Positions 1 to 9,135 of a stretch of 64,000 nt of DNA are shown in pieces. The stretch covers positions 1 to 64,000 of the forward strand of contig JAPLNB010000361.1 in the NCBI GenBank assembly GCA_026693085.1, given 5' to 3'. Position numbers and translations under genes: made by a program. The DNA is from Planctomycetota bacterium (GTDB lineage Bacteria; Planctomycetota; Phycisphaerae; Tepidisphaerales; Tepidisphaeraceae). The notes beneath the pieces are model-generated. The model was not told where the DNA came from and ran no database searches. It saw only the letters and a list, made by a program, of their open reading frames with translations. The first letter of the stretch is position 1; each line of letters opens with the position of its first letter.

Positions 1-254
1 CAGTGATCGTGCACGCCGAACAGCACCTCCGCGCGGTATTTCTCCAGGTCGTCCAATCCGCCGGGAAACGCCCGATGAATCCGCGGCTCCGAAAACGGCT
101 TGCGGACGTGAATCGTCGCGATCCCATCCCGGCTGTTCGGGTCATTCGCCTTGTCATATTGCGTGGGAAAGCTCTCGCCCTGCTCCCAGCACGCGACGAC
201 CGCCTTTTCCCAAGCCACAGGAAGCGTGTCTTGAACGATGTGGATGCTGCGCAT
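1..254 (-). CDS. Thymidylate synthase-like protein, N-terminal part (runs off the window)
   Basis: The minus strand opens at an ATG (252-254) and stays open for 84 codons to the window edge. The product begins MRSIHIVQDTLPVAWEKAVV and contains PRIHRAFPGGLDDLEKYR followed by FGVHDH. This resembles the N-terminus of thymidylate-synthase-like proteins of the short archaeal/bacterial type, which would make dTMP from dUMP in the cytoplasm. The catalytic Cys region lies outside the window, so activity cannot be judged. No strong ribosome binding site precedes the ATG. The next gene upstream on the same strand ends 109 bases away. The reading frame is clear; the family assignment rests on remembered N-terminal similarity only. 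Confidence 0.55.
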   Translation of the reverse strand, partial: MRSIHIVQDTLPVAWEKAVVACWEQGESFPTQYDKANDPNSRDGIATIHVRKPFSEPRIHRAFPGGLDDLEKYRAEVLFGVHDH

Positions 255-362
255 ATGAGAGATTGTGCTGTGCCGAGGACGGTTGGTCAACGGGGAACAG
301 CCGCGCTCAGGACAGACGCGTGTGCGGCTGCCATCAACGAGTGTTCGAATGCAAGAGCGACA

Positions 363-1109
363 TCAGCCACCGATATACGGGTTTCGCAGCAGGGAGGACT
401 TGCGGACCTCTCCCTCGGCGATGCGATCGACATGGAAATCGCAGAACAGGACGTTGCCCTTCTGGCCGTGCAAGAAAGCCATGTCGTCGTCGTGGTTCTG
501 CTCAGTGGTGTCGCGAACGACCCATCGTCCGTCGTTGGGCAACTTTTCCTCACCCAGCATCATTTTCTCGGAGGACCGTTTGACTTGGGAGAGCTTGTAG
601 TGCTTGTCGCCATCGTACTTGGGTGCCGCCGTTGACGCGGTGGGAGGACTGCATCCAAACCAAGCGTTCATGGTGTAGCTGTACTGGTACTCACGGCTCA
701 TCGCATTGCCGTCCGCCGGACATCGCAAAAGCGACTGAAATTTCTCGGAGACAGGAAACTTGGGCTTGTCAGGCACAACCACCCCCAGGTATTTGGCTAT
801 CGGGCTCTTGTTCAAATCGGCGGTAGTGCGCCAGTAGACCCAGTCGTCGTACTTCCAGCCCATGCCACGCGACGCCGGCCGAGGAACAAAGCCCTTGTTG
901 TCTGTGGCATATAGACTGATGGCCATGCCAAGCTGTCGGAGGTTGCTTGCGCACACCGCGCCGGCCGCCGCCGTTTTTGCCTTGGACAGCGCCGGCAGCA
1001 GGATGGAGATCAACAACGCAATGATCCCAATCACCACCAGCAATTCCACAAGCGTAAACGCCCGCTTCGCCCGCCGATCACCCTGTCGCAAATTAAGAAT
1101 GTTTCTCAT
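363..1109 (-). CDS. Prepilin-like protein with N-terminal methylation motif
   Basis: This is a type II secretion/type IV pilin-like pseudopilin of the large planctomycete family. After a short basic leader the sequence RAFTLVELLVVIGIIALLIS gives the prepilin peptidase motif (Ala instead of Gly at -1, Glu at +5) and a hydrophobic helix. Downstream come CASNLRQLGMAISLYATDN, typical of the family, and a C-terminal HGQKGNVLFCDFHVD, an H-X9-DF variant of the usual H-X9-DG signature. I chose the ATG at 1109 over an in-frame GTG at 1133 because AGGG lies about seven bases upstream and the leader is then a normal length. Probably membrane-anchored with a periplasmic body; the actual role of this family is unknown. 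Confidence 0.85.
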   Translation of the reverse strand: MRNILNLRQGDRRAKRAFTLVELLVVIGIIALLISILLPALSKAKTAAAGAVCASNLRQLGMAISLYATDNKGFVPRPASRGMGWKYDDWVYWRTTADLNKSPIAKYLGVVVPDKPKFPVSEKFQSLLRCPADGNAMSREYQYSYTMNAWFGCSPPTASTAAPKYDGDKHYKLSQVKRSSEKMMLGEEKLPNDGRWVVRDTTEQNHDDDMAFLHGQKGNVLFCDFHVDRIAEGEVRKSSLLRNPYIGG

Positions 1110-1299
1110 GTGTATACCCTGTCCAACTCGCACAATCCCGACCCCCTCTCAAGCACAGTTGGCCTCGGTGCGAATCTAGTTCAGTCAGCTCGAAATGCCG
1201 TCTACACACCGATTATACCGGGCGTTTGTTCATCCGCAAACATTTTCACTACAGACTATCTCCAGGGTTCCGATTATGCCGGTCAGGCAATTTCGGGAG

Positions 1300-1500
1300 T
1301 CACCACTCGGCAAACGACCCATCCTCGTGCTTCCACACCGGCGTCTGCCAGTCCCCCGCGAACAGCCCCTCTCGCACCTTCTCCTCATCCAGCTCGATCC
1401 CAAGGCCCGGCCCCTCTGGCACTTCGATGTACCCCCCGACCACCTCAAAAGGGCTCTTCAGATAATCCGCCCCTGCGTTCCGTCGAGGCCCGCACGCCCG
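1300..1500 (-). pseudogene. Remnant of an enolase-superfamily (mandelate racemase/galactonate dehydratase-like) gene, C-terminal end
   Basis: Reading the minus strand to the TGA at 1300-1302 gives NAGADYLKSPFEVVGGYIEV, then PEGPGLGIELDEEKVREGL and a tail ending GDWQTPVWKHEDGSFAEW. The G-x-I-x-V-P-x-G-P-G-L-G-I-E-L block is the usual C-terminus of mandelate racemase/muconate lactonizing sugar-acid dehydratases, which are normally near 400 residues. Only about 55 residues can be followed; upstream the frame loses similarity and meets a stop, and no start codon is present. This therefore looks like the decayed end of a gene whose barrel domain has been lost. I see nothing else recognisable in 1110-1299 and 1501-1666. 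Confidence 0.6.
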
Positions 1501-1666
1501 AGGCGCCGGGTCAAGCCAGCACCGACGGATTCAACAGCATCACTTCCGGCGACACCCGAGGATGGTTCGAGCATTGCGGGTATGGGCTACCCTGACCTGC
1601 AAACCGCTCAAGCGTTCTGCATGCCCGATGGGCCATCGCGGCCGATCCCTGCGACCGAAGGCGGAA

Positions 1667-1984
1667 TCAGTCGCCGCCGTTGTTGATGGCCACGTACAGG
1701 CCCAAGCCGATGCAGACGATGGCCACAACACCGACGATGGTCCAGGTGGTGGCGTCGGCGCCGCCTTTTTGGGAATCGAGGACGCCGGTCTGTTGCGCGT
1801 CGGCCTGGAGTTGTCCATAGCGGGCCAATTCATCGGCGGTCAGCGGGGTCGCGGATGTGGCGACCTTGGCCACTGCCTCGGAACGATTCGGGGCCGCCTG
1901 ATGGGCACCCGCCAGCGCAATGGTCGGCACCTGTGTAAACATCGCAAACGCCACGACAACAGCCACAACCCTGAGTTTCAGCAT
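1667..1984 (-). CDS. Small exported membrane protein, PA2779-like
   Basis: A protein of about 105 residues. The N-terminus MLKLRVVAVVVAFAMFTQV with a following ALA-GA site looks like a signal peptide. A middle stretch, PLTADELARYGQLQADAQQT, is polar and helical. The C-terminus, TWTIVGVVAIVCIGLGLYVA, is a single transmembrane helix ending in INNGGD. The start at 1984 (second of two adjacent ATGs) puts GAGG six to seven bases upstream. It lies 28 bases downstream of a C39-like peptidase on the same strand. That arrangement and architecture (signal peptide, short body, C-terminal helix) match the PA2779 family, which sits next to PA2778 peptidases in other bacteria. The sequence itself is divergent, so the family name is tentative and the function unknown. 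Confidence 0.6.
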   Translation of the reverse strand: MLKLRVVAVVVAFAMFTQVPTIALAGAHQAAPNRSEAVAKVATSATPLTADELARYGQLQADAQQTGVLDSQKGGADATTWTIVGVVAIVCIGLGLYVAINNGGD

Positions 1985-2012
1985 CATATACCTCAAAAAG
2001 GTGGATCCTGCG

Positions 2013-2675
2013 TTATTTGACCGCGGCGTTGCCGGCTTTATCCTGGGGACCGGGAGCTTTGGCCACGACCAGCACCGCGACCTGCGATCGCTTTTTCCAC
2101 TGATCGACAAAACCTCGTTTATTCATCGACACAAGGCCCTTGTTCGGATCATGCAGAACCACATCGCCGGCGGCATCAAAACCGACGACGACCACCCAGT
2201 GGGGGATGGTAAAAGGCATCGCCGCCAGGTCCCCCCACCACTCGAGGCCGGGATAATTCCCAAGCCGTGGGGGGTGATTCAGCAGGGTCAGCACGGGCCG
2301 GCCATTGGTGACGTTCTTCTGAAGGTCGTCGAGATCGCCTTGGTAGCCGAACGCGGTCAGGTCGAGCATTTTGGCCATTTTAATCAGATCCGCCGCTGAC
2401 ATCTGGCTGTTGCGGAAGGTTTCGGGCACCGGTCCCGTCGCCAGGCGCTGCGGATCCACCTGGAGATAGAGAGCGACACTGGCCATCGCGGCGTAGCCGC
2501 AGTCGTTGTTGCCGGCCTGTGCAACGGCGGGCAGAGCCACCACCGAAGCCGGCTGCTCCCCGCCCATTTCCAGGCCGCGGTAGTGCTTGGCATTGGCGCA
2601 GCCGGCGACCAAGAGCAACAAGACAGCTCCCCCGCGCGCCGAAATGACACGCCACCAACTTGTTCGATGATCCAT
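2013..2675 (-). CDS. C39-like cysteine peptidase lipoprotein (PA2778 family-like)
   Basis: The product has a lipoprotein signal (GGAVLLLLVAGC, lipidated Cys in a VAGC lipobox), so it is probably tethered to a membrane. The body carries a papain-like/C39 layout: Cys in NNDCGYAAMASVALYL, His in MPFTIPHWVVVVGFD and Asp in VVLHDPNKGLV. These match the catalytic Cys, His and Asp order of bacteriocin-processing-type peptidases and of the PA2778 family. The downstream neighbour is a small membrane protein that fits PA2779. The start is uncertain: ATG 2675 gives a normal lipoprotein leader, ATG 2702 is nine codons longer, and neither has a clear ribosome binding site. The substrate is unknown. Confidence 0.7.
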   Translation of the reverse strand: MDHRTSWWRVISARGGAVLLLLVAGCANAKHYRGLEMGGEQPASVVALPAVAQAGNNDCGYAAMASVALYLQVDPQRLATGPVPETFRNSQMSAADLIKMAKMLDLTAFGYQGDLDDLQKNVTNGRPVLTLLNHPPRLGNYPGLEWWGDLAAMPFTIPHWVVVVGFDAAGDVVLHDPNKGLVSMNKRGFVDQWKKRSQVAVLVVAKAPGPQDKAGNAAVK

Positions 2676-2801
2676 CCAATGCAGATGACTCACTTCAGCC
2701 ATCCTTGCAAAGCAAGTCGTCCCGAGTTCGTCCGCCAGAGGCTGTGCGGACTATAGACGATGTCCGAATAATGTCAATTTGCCTGCGCCATGGCAAGCAA
2801 C

Positions 2802-4547
2802 CTACACGACCTGCGTCTGCGGCTGGTGGTGCTGGTGGGCGAAGTCTATCGACGCCTGAACGAAGCCCATGAACATCGGTTGCGGGCGCAGCGGGCGGCT
2901 CGTGAGTTCCGGATGCGCCTGGGTGCCCATAAAGAACGGATGCACGTCCTGCGGCAGTTCGACGATCTGCATGATCGGCTGGGTCGGGTGCTTGCCGCTG
3001 AAGACCAGGCCATGGCGCTCGAGCGACTCGATAAACTGCGGATCCACTTCGTAACGATGCCGGAATCGCAGGCGAATCCGGCTGGCGTTGCTAAACAGCC
3101 TTGCCGCCATTGTGCCCGGCTTGACCTCCACATCCTTCCCGCCGAGGCGCATGTTGCCGCCGAGGCCTTCGATCTTCTTCTGCTCGGGGAGGATGTCGAT
3201 CACGGGGGTGGCGCACTGCGGGTCAAACTCGGTGCTGTTGGCGCCCGTCATGCCGCAAACATTGCGGGCGTATTCGATCACCGCCATCTGGAAGCCCAGA
3301 CACAGCCCGAGATAGGGCACGCGGCTCTCGCGGGCATGGCGGATGCACTCGATCTTGCCCTCGGTTCCGCGGACGCCGAATCCACCGGGGACGATGATGC
3401 CGTGGCAATCGGCCAAGCGTCTGGCGACGTTGGATTCGTCGATTGTGGTGGTATCGATCCACTTGAGCTGCACATCGCAGCCCAGATGGACGCCACAGTG
3501 CTCGACGGCCTTGATGATGCTGGCATAGGCATCGCGCAGGGCGGTGTATTTTCCGGTGACGCCGATCGTCACGTGCTTCTGCGCCCGCCCGATGCGATCG
3601 ACAAACCATCGCCACTTGGTGCGGGCCTGGTCCTCTTGCCGCTGATCGACGCGATCGTGCAGATCCAGCAGCGTAAGCACCTCGCGGTCGATTCCCGCCT
3701 CCCGGAGAGCCTCGGGCACCAGATAGATGCTCTCAACGTCGTGCATCGACACAACCCGGCGCATGGGCACGTTGGCGTACATGGAGATCTTCTGGCGGAC
3801 TTTCTCGTTGACCGGATTGGTGGCCCGGCAGGCGATGATGCTGGGCATGATGCCCATTTCCATGAGCCGCTTGATGCCGAGCTGCGCCGCCTTGGATTTT
3901 TGTTCGCCGAGCGTGCCCGGCTCGAGAACATAGGTCAGTGCGACAAAGACAACGCTGGCTTCGCCTTCCTCATAGGCAAGCTGCCGGCAGGCTTCGAGGT
4001 AGACGGCGTTTTCATAGTCGCCGACGGTGCCGCCGACCTCGACGAAGATCACGTCGGCGTCGGCCTTGATCGCCAGCTCGCGGAGCTTGAGTTTCACTTC
4101 GCCGGTCACATGGGGAATGGTCTGCACATCGCGGCCGAGGTAACTGCCTTCGCGCTCCTTCTTGAGGACGATGGAGAAGATCTGGCCATTGGTGCAGAAG
4201 TTGGACGCCGACAGTTCCTGGTCAAGCAGGCGCTCGTAGGTTCCCAGGTCCATGTCGGTTTCCATGCCATCGTCAAGGACGAAGACCTCGCCGTGGCGAT
4301 AGGGGTTGAGGGTGCCGGAGTCGATGTTGTAATAGCCTTCCATCTTGATTGGGGTGACCCGCATGCCCTTGTCCTGGAGGAGCTTGGCCAATGAAGAGGA
4401 GAAAATTCCCTTCCCCAGGCCGGACATCACCGTGCCGACGACGATGACGTATTTGTGATGCCCTTTGCGGTAGCCGGCAGGCATCGGCGTATAAAACTCC
4501 GTCTCCTCCTGAGACTGTCCGAGTGTGCTGAGAATCTCACTGCTCAT
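2802..4547 (-). CDS. pyrG: CTP synthase
   Basis: CTP synthase aminates UTP to CTP using glutamine, in the cytoplasm. The N-terminal synthase domain has the P-loop GTVMSGLGKGIFSSSLAKLL and GEVFVLDDGMETDMDLGTYE, the family's UTP/Mg site. The C-terminal class I glutaminase domain has the nucleophile Cys near residue 416 (YLGLCLGFQMAV) and the His-Glu pair in GTQAHPELTSRP. I place the start at ATG 4547, giving 581 residues, because the longer frame would run into the upstream kdsB. The amidotransferase active site is intact. The synthase domain is somewhat divergent from the usual GGVVSSLGKG and YINVDPGTM sequences. It follows kdsB by 16 bases, and CTP is the co-substrate of KdsB, so the pair makes metabolic sense. 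Confidence 0.95.
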   Translation of the reverse strand: MSSEILSTLGQSQEETEFYTPMPAGYRKGHHKYVIVVGTVMSGLGKGIFSSSLAKLLQDKGMRVTPIKMEGYYNIDSGTLNPYRHGEVFVLDDGMETDMDLGTYERLLDQELSASNFCTNGQIFSIVLKKEREGSYLGRDVQTIPHVTGEVKLKLRELAIKADADVIFVEVGGTVGDYENAVYLEACRQLAYEEGEASVVFVALTYVLEPGTLGEQKSKAAQLGIKRLMEMGIMPSIIACRATNPVNEKVRQKISMYANVPMRRVVSMHDVESIYLVPEALREAGIDREVLTLLDLHDRVDQRQEDQARTKWRWFVDRIGRAQKHVTIGVTGKYTALRDAYASIIKAVEHCGVHLGCDVQLKWIDTTTIDESNVARRLADCHGIIVPGGFGVRGTEGKIECIRHARESRVPYLGLCLGFQMAVIEYARNVCGMTGANSTEFDPQCATPVIDILPEQKKIEGLGGNMRLGGKDVEVKPGTMAARLFSNASRIRLRFRHRYEVDPQFIESLERHGLVFSGKHPTQPIMQIVELPQDVHPFFMGTQAHPELTSRPLRPQPMFMGFVQASIDFAHQHHQPQTQVV

Positions 4548-4563
4548 GTGTTCATCCAGACTG

Positions 4564-5310
4564 CTAAGTGCTGCGTGGTGATTGCTCTGTGTACCGTTTG
4601 ACAAATTCCGCATACTGCCGGGCCGTATCGATGCCGTGGGTGGCGCGGGCCACCTTCAAGACATGAATCGAGCGTCCATGCTCAAGGGCACGGAGCTGCT
4701 CGAGCTTCTCCGCCAATTCACACGGGGTCGGCGGCCAGCTCGCGTACTGCAAAAGAAACTCCCGCCGATAGGCGTAGATCCCCAGATGCAGATAATAAGT
4801 CGCAGGCCGCCCATCGGCTGGGTCGCGAGGACACGGGATCATCGACCGCGAGAAGTATAGGGCTCGCCCATCGAGGTCCATGACGACTTTCACCAGATTC
4901 GGATCGCCCGGATTCGCGTTAACCGGAAACGGCGTCGCCACTGTCGCCATATCATCCGTTGACTCCTCAAGCCGCGCGATCAGCCCATCCACGATGTCCG
5001 GCTCGATCTCCGGCTCGTCGCCTTGCACATTGACCACAACCTCATCCGACAGGCCTCTGGCCACCTCAGCGATACGATCGGTCCCGCTGGGGTGGGCCGG
5101 GGAAGTCATTACGCAACTCGTGCCGAAGGGCTTGAGAGCGTTGGAGATACGTTCGTCATCCACCGCAACGATCACATCCCGCACCCGTTGGCATCGCTTG
5201 ACCTGATCGACCACATGCTGCACCAACGGACGTCCGGTTTCAGAGGCGAGAATCTTGGCGGGGAAACGGGTAGAAGCGAAGCGAGCGGGTATGACAACAC
5301 ATGCAGTCAA
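4564..5310 (-). CDS. kdsB: 3-deoxy-manno-octulosonate cytidylyltransferase
   Basis: KdsB activates KDO with CTP to CMP-KDO for lipopolysaccharide inner core assembly, which implies a Gram-negative outer membrane with LPS. Visible family motifs are VVIPARFASTRFPAKIL near the N-terminus, VVNVQGDEPEIEPDIVDGLI in the middle and YYLHLGIYAYRREFLLQYA toward the C-terminus, the expected order for this nucleotidyltransferase fold. No ATG fits. The best start is TTG 5310, preceded by GAGG with five-base spacing; it gives 248 residues, the usual family length. A longer TTG start at 5334 is possible. It is followed by pyrG after 16 bases, probably as one transcript. Confidence 0.92.
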   Translation of the reverse strand: MTACVVIPARFASTRFPAKILASETGRPLVQHVVDQVKRCQRVRDVIVAVDDERISNALKPFGTSCVMTSPAHPSGTDRIAEVARGLSDEVVVNVQGDEPEIEPDIVDGLIARLEESTDDMATVATPFPVNANPGDPNLVKVVMDLDGRALYFSRSMIPCPRDPADGRPATYYLHLGIYAYRREFLLQYASWPPTPCELAEKLEQLRALEHGRSIHVLKVARATHGIDTARQYAEFVKRYTEQSPRST

Positions 5311-5404
5311 AGTGGTCCTCGGGGCCAACTCCAAACTGCGGAGCGAGTGTACGGACGGGTCGCCAGTGTGTCAAATCTGAGTTGGTGAATCAACACCAAC
5401 GGGC

Positions 5405-6133
5405 CTAATCGAGGTCGTATTTCCCCCCAGGCAAGATGTCCCATGGATCTTCCATCGGCTCATTACTGGGCCCGATCCACGGCGGGGGCTCCTGGTTTGC
5501 CACGTGGCCATCCATGAACAGGAGGTTGGATTTCCTGAACTTTCCATGGCGTGCGTTCTCCACCAGCTTGGTGTACTGGCTCTGCCCGGTCCCCGGGCAG
5601 TTCATCCGGAAATCACCCCAGTTGCTCTTCTTCTCCCCCATCAGGATGATGTCCGTCGCGGACACCCGACGCGTACGGTTGTACTTGATGCCGTCGTAGT
5701 GAATGTGCATGTTGATGATGTATGAGTGTTTGATCCACTCGATCGGGCAACTCCACTTGGCGGCCTCGTCAATTTCCTCTTGCGCAGTCTCCTCATCCGA
5801 TGGGCAGAGCATTACCTTTGGCAGCGGATTGCCCCCGGGAGCTATGCTGCCCGCGAAGATCGAGACATACCAGCGTTCGGTCGGCGGATATGCTCCACCC
5901 TTCTTGGGGTCAAATAGCGTATCGTGGTTGCCCTGGGCATACATGATCAGCATCTGCCCCATTGAACGCAGATTGCTCTGGCACACCAAGTTCAACGCCT
6001 GTCCCCTGGCCTTCTGCAAACTCGGCAGCAGGATCCCCATCAGCAACGCGATGATGCCGATGACGACCAACAACTCGACCAGCGTAAAGGCGGCTCGGCT
6101 GTCGGATGCGTGCGAAGTCTTACTCTGTTGCAT
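5405..6133 (-). CDS. Prepilin-like protein with N-terminal methylation motif
   Basis: Another member of the planctomycete pseudopilin-like family. A short leader ending DSRAA precedes FTLVELLVVIGIIALLMGIL, giving the prepilin cleavage/methylation motif (Ala at -1, Glu at +5) and the membrane helix. It continues with CQSNLRSMGQMLIMYAQGN and a C-terminal NLLFMDGHVANQ, the family's DG-H-V signature with a slightly longer spacer from the preceding His than usual. The ATG at 6133 has GGAG eight bases upstream and is preferred over an in-frame start at 6169. It stands alone between kdsB and a large DUF4091 gene. Likely membrane-anchored; function unknown. Confidence 0.85.
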   Translation of the reverse strand: MQQSKTSHASDSRAAFTLVELLVVIGIIALLMGILLPSLQKARGQALNLVCQSNLRSMGQMLIMYAQGNHDTLFDPKKGGAYPPTERWYVSIFAGSIAPGGNPLPKVMLCPSDEETAQEEIDEAAKWSCPIEWIKHSYIINMHIHYDGIKYNRTRRVSATDIILMGEKKSNWGDFRMNCPGTGQSQYTKLVENARHGKFRKSNLLFMDGHVANQEPPPWIGPSNEPMEDPWDILPGGKYDLD

Positions 6134-6228
6134 GTCAGCACTCCGGGCTTGATGGCAGGTCGTTAACAATCACTATAACACACCCTGCTGAAGATGCATA
6201 CCGGTTGCTGAGTCCGGTGTTGTCTGGC

Positions 6229-9114
6229 CTACCTTATCCGCGGTGATTTTGTGGAAACGTAACCAATATCAGGCAAATTACTTACGTCGCGCGCCGGCGG
6301 TCGCAATTCGACCTGTCTGCGTTGCGCCGGCGGCTTGGCGGCATCCAGCGTCGCGCCCACGCGCAATCGAAGCTCCCACAATGCCGCGGGGTCCACATGG
6401 CCGTAGTTAGCCAGACCCGGATCGTCGGCGTTCTTCTGCTCGATTTTTGCCGACCGCTTCAGTACGTCGCGCGCCGCCGACGCCACAGCGAACCGTGGCT
6501 GGGCCGTCGCCGTCGCCAGGATCGTGAGGTATTCCACATCCTGCTGGCCGCGACGATACGACTTGAGCCTGATGCTCGGGATCGGGCCGGTTCGGCCGAT
6601 GCCGCCACCGGGATAGAAAAGCGAGAGTGGGTCGGCCTCTTTCCACGATTTTTCATTGCCTACGGTCTGCCACGGCAGGACGCCATCGGCACCGAGGCAC
6701 CACGCGTCCAAACACCACGCCGCCGGCTGCACGTTGGAGTCTTCGATGTTGTTTGAAGAGCCATAGTTGATCGCGATCTCTCCATTGCGGGCCTTGCGGT
6801 CCATCACCGCGCGGTGATATCGGCGATAATCGCCGCCGACGATATTCACATCCAACACGCCATCGAGGATGTCGCGCTGCCACTGAGGGCGGGAGATATC
6901 GCAGCGGAACGCCAGTTTCGTCTGGCCGCGATGAGCGGCGATGCCTTCGTGAAAGGCCAACCCGTACCACCGCAGCGCCCAGAAGTCCTGGGTGTTCACT
7001 GGCTCATCGAAAATCCAGGGGGCGGACGATCGGCTCCAGGAATTGTTCTTGTTGTAGACCTTGTTGTTCAGGTAGAACTCAAAGAACGTATCGTTCCACT
7101 TCTTCTGGCGGATGTGCTCGGCAAATCTCGCGCACGCGGCAACGAATCCGCTCCGATACGCCGGCTCGAATGCATTCTCGATCCAGTATCCGCCCTTGAA
7201 CGCCTTGTTCACATCGATGGGCCAGTTCTCATTCAGCGGCAGATAGAACACCTCGACGGGGACGGCCTTGCGGGGCAGATCGGCAAACGCCGAGCCATCC
7301 AGCAGGGGCCCAAACCGCCGGTCGTAGTCGGCCCAATCGAAATCGTCGTCCTTGATTCGCGGAGCACAATTGTCGCTAATGGTGCCGCGCCACGAGTAGC
7401 CCAGGCGGTTCAGGCAAGTCCGATGCACGTGGGCCAGGCGGTAATACTCTTGTTGCTCGACGGTTTGTCCGGGCAGGCCATAGCAGTTCATCTCGGGGAT
7501 GAACGAGAGCTGGTCCGGAAGCACGAAATCCCAGACCTGCAGCTCGATCCGCAGATCGAGCGATTCATTGGCGCTTTTCAGCTTCAGAGCGCCGGTGTGA
7601 ATGCCCGGCCTGGCGTTGTGAGGGATGTAGATATCCGCCAGCAGGGTCGCGTGCTTCTGATCGGTGATGTTCTCGTCGGCGGCGGGGATGGAGATTGGCC
7701 GGTCAACGGGAATGAGCGGATCGGGCAGGGGGCCGAGCTTGGTATTTACGTGGCGGAATCGCAGCAGCTCGGCACGGAACGCGGGGTCATCGAAAACGAT
7801 GCGAGCGTCGAGGGCTGCGGTCTTTCCGGTCAGCAGAATCTGGAAATCGGCGAACTCGTTGCGGGCGGCGTGGAGGCGGATGGTTTTGGTCTGGGCCGAC
7901 CAGAGATGATTCGCCCGCATGTAGGACGCGGGGTGTTGCGGGATGATCTGGCCGGTGACGGGATGCACCTTATCAAGCGGATCGATCACCGCGACATCAA
8001 CCCCCCCAAGAGAAGGCCGGGGGCCAATCTGATCGAAAGGTTTGGCCGGGTTGGCCTTCAGGTCAATCTTGGCAAGGATAGGCGCCAATTGCAGCGGCGT
8101 GGTGGTGAAGGGCGCAACATTGCCCGCGCGATCGATCGGCCGGATGCCGATCGCGATCCTGGTTCCGCCTTTCAGGCCCATGTCGCGCAGATGCATGGTG
8201 ACCTTACCCCCTGGTGCGCCCGCCATCGGCACCAGGTATTGCGGCACCGGCCTGGCATTGTCCCAGTTGAACGCCGCCCCCTCGGCAACGCGCACCAAGA
8301 ACCCGATCACTCGCGCCGGTCCACGATCGTTTGGTGTGGCCCAGGTGATCACCGCTTCACCTGGCGCAAGGCCGGCGCATGTGCTGCTGATCCCCCCCAC
8401 CGCTTCCGGCGGCTGCCGGTCCTCGGCTCCCAGTTCGACCGTGAAAAACGCGCCCTTTTTCCCGCTCTGCTCCCGGCTGTATGCAAACCGGTTCAAAAAC
8501 AGCTTGTACGTGAACCGATCCCCATCCCGCGTATACTCCGACCCGACGTCATCAAAAACGACAAACCCATGGCTGATGCCAGCGACGCGGGCCGCGACAA
8601 CGTCAGCCGCCACCGCCACCGTCTGCCACCCTTCTTTGTCCGGTGGGGTTGCGTCAGCAAACCGCCAGATCGTGTTGCCCAGGCCGTTGCATACACTGGT
8701 GATGTCTGAGCCGGCAAACGCCCACGGCGTCTGCTCAGTATTGGCCCACAGAAAACACGCGCTGCCCTTCTGAACCTGATACCCGCTCGCGGTTCCTTCC
8801 ACCCAATCGCTGGCCAACGATGACACCGTTATTCGCCGCAATGGCTCGTTAAGCGAAGCGCAGTTCAGATGCAAGGTGGCGTGCGTAATCACGCGTCCGG
8901 CCAGCGGCTTCGGATCGATATCGACTATCGCGAATTCCTGAACACCCTTGGCCTTCAGCCGCGACGCCCCGCCATTATTCCCCAGCTGCTCGCGACCGAC
9001 CTCCGAGACCCAAGTATCACGATTCACCTCCACCCGCACCGGCTCCGCCAACGCCGCACTGCACAGAACCAAGACGCCCGTCAAAACGAGTCTGCACACC
9101 ACGATTCCCTCCAT
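6229..9114 (-). CDS. Secreted DUF4091-domain protein (glycoside hydrolase-like)
   Basis: A 961-residue exported protein starting with a signal peptide (VLTGVLVLCSAALAEP). The first ~200 residues look like a beta-rich DNRLRE-type module (VEVNRDTWVSEV, ATLHLNC, TVSSLASDW). A fibronectin-like stretch follows near residues 235-340. The C-terminal half contains a TIM-barrel-like region ending in GADGVLPWQTVGNEKSW and SIRLKSYRRGQQDVEYLTIL, which I recognise as the DUF4091 signature of planctomycete and Bacteroidetes glycan-associated proteins. Catalytic residues are not established for this family. It probably acts outside the cytoplasm on a polysaccharide. Base composition resembles the neighbours. 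The start at 9114 follows an AGAGAG stretch. Confidence 0.82.
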   Translation of the reverse strand: MEGIVVCRLVLTGVLVLCSAALAEPVRVEVNRDTWVSEVGREQLGNNGGASRLKAKGVQEFAIVDIDPKPLAGRVITHATLHLNCASLNEPLRRITVSSLASDWVEGTASGYQVQKGSACFLWANTEQTPWAFAGSDITSVCNGLGNTIWRFADATPPDKEGWQTVAVAADVVAARVAGISHGFVVFDDVGSEYTRDGDRFTYKLFLNRFAYSREQSGKKGAFFTVELGAEDRQPPEAVGGISSTCAGLAPGEAVITWATPNDRGPARVIGFLVRVAEGAAFNWDNARPVPQYLVPMAGAPGGKVTMHLRDMGLKGGTRIAIGIRPIDRAGNVAPFTTTPLQLAPILAKIDLKANPAKPFDQIGPRPSLGGVDVAVIDPLDKVHPVTGQIIPQHPASYMRANHLWSAQTKTIRLHAARNEFADFQILLTGKTAALDARIVFDDPAFRAELLRFRHVNTKLGPLPDPLIPVDRPISIPAADENITDQKHATLLADIYIPHNARPGIHTGALKLKSANESLDLRIELQVWDFVLPDQLSFIPEMNCYGLPGQTVEQQEYYRLAHVHRTCLNRLGYSWRGTISDNCAPRIKDDDFDWADYDRRFGPLLDGSAFADLPRKAVPVEVFYLPLNENWPIDVNKAFKGGYWIENAFEPAYRSGFVAACARFAEHIRQKKWNDTFFEFYLNNKVYNKNNSWSRSSAPWIFDEPVNTQDFWALRWYGLAFHEGIAAHRGQTKLAFRCDISRPQWQRDILDGVLDVNIVGGDYRRYHRAVMDRKARNGEIAINYGSSNNIEDSNVQPAAWCLDAWCLGADGVLPWQTVGNEKSWKEADPLSLFYPGGGIGRTGPIPSIRLKSYRRGQQDVEYLTILATATAQPRFAVASAARDVLKRSAKIEQKNADDPGLANYGHVDPAALWELRLRVGATLDAAKPPAQRRQVELRPPARDVSNLPDIGYVSTKSPRIR

Positions 9115-9135
9115 AATTCTCTCTGCGGTTAATCA

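Noticed and set aside
2790-4394. 534-codon open frame on the + strand
   Set aside because: Antisense to pyrG; translation is His/Leu/Asp-biased with no motif. It is a codon-position shadow of the real gene.
6814-8709. 631-codon open frame on the + strand
   Set aside because: Lies opposite the DUF4091 gene, whose minus-strand reading has a signal peptide and conserved C-terminus.
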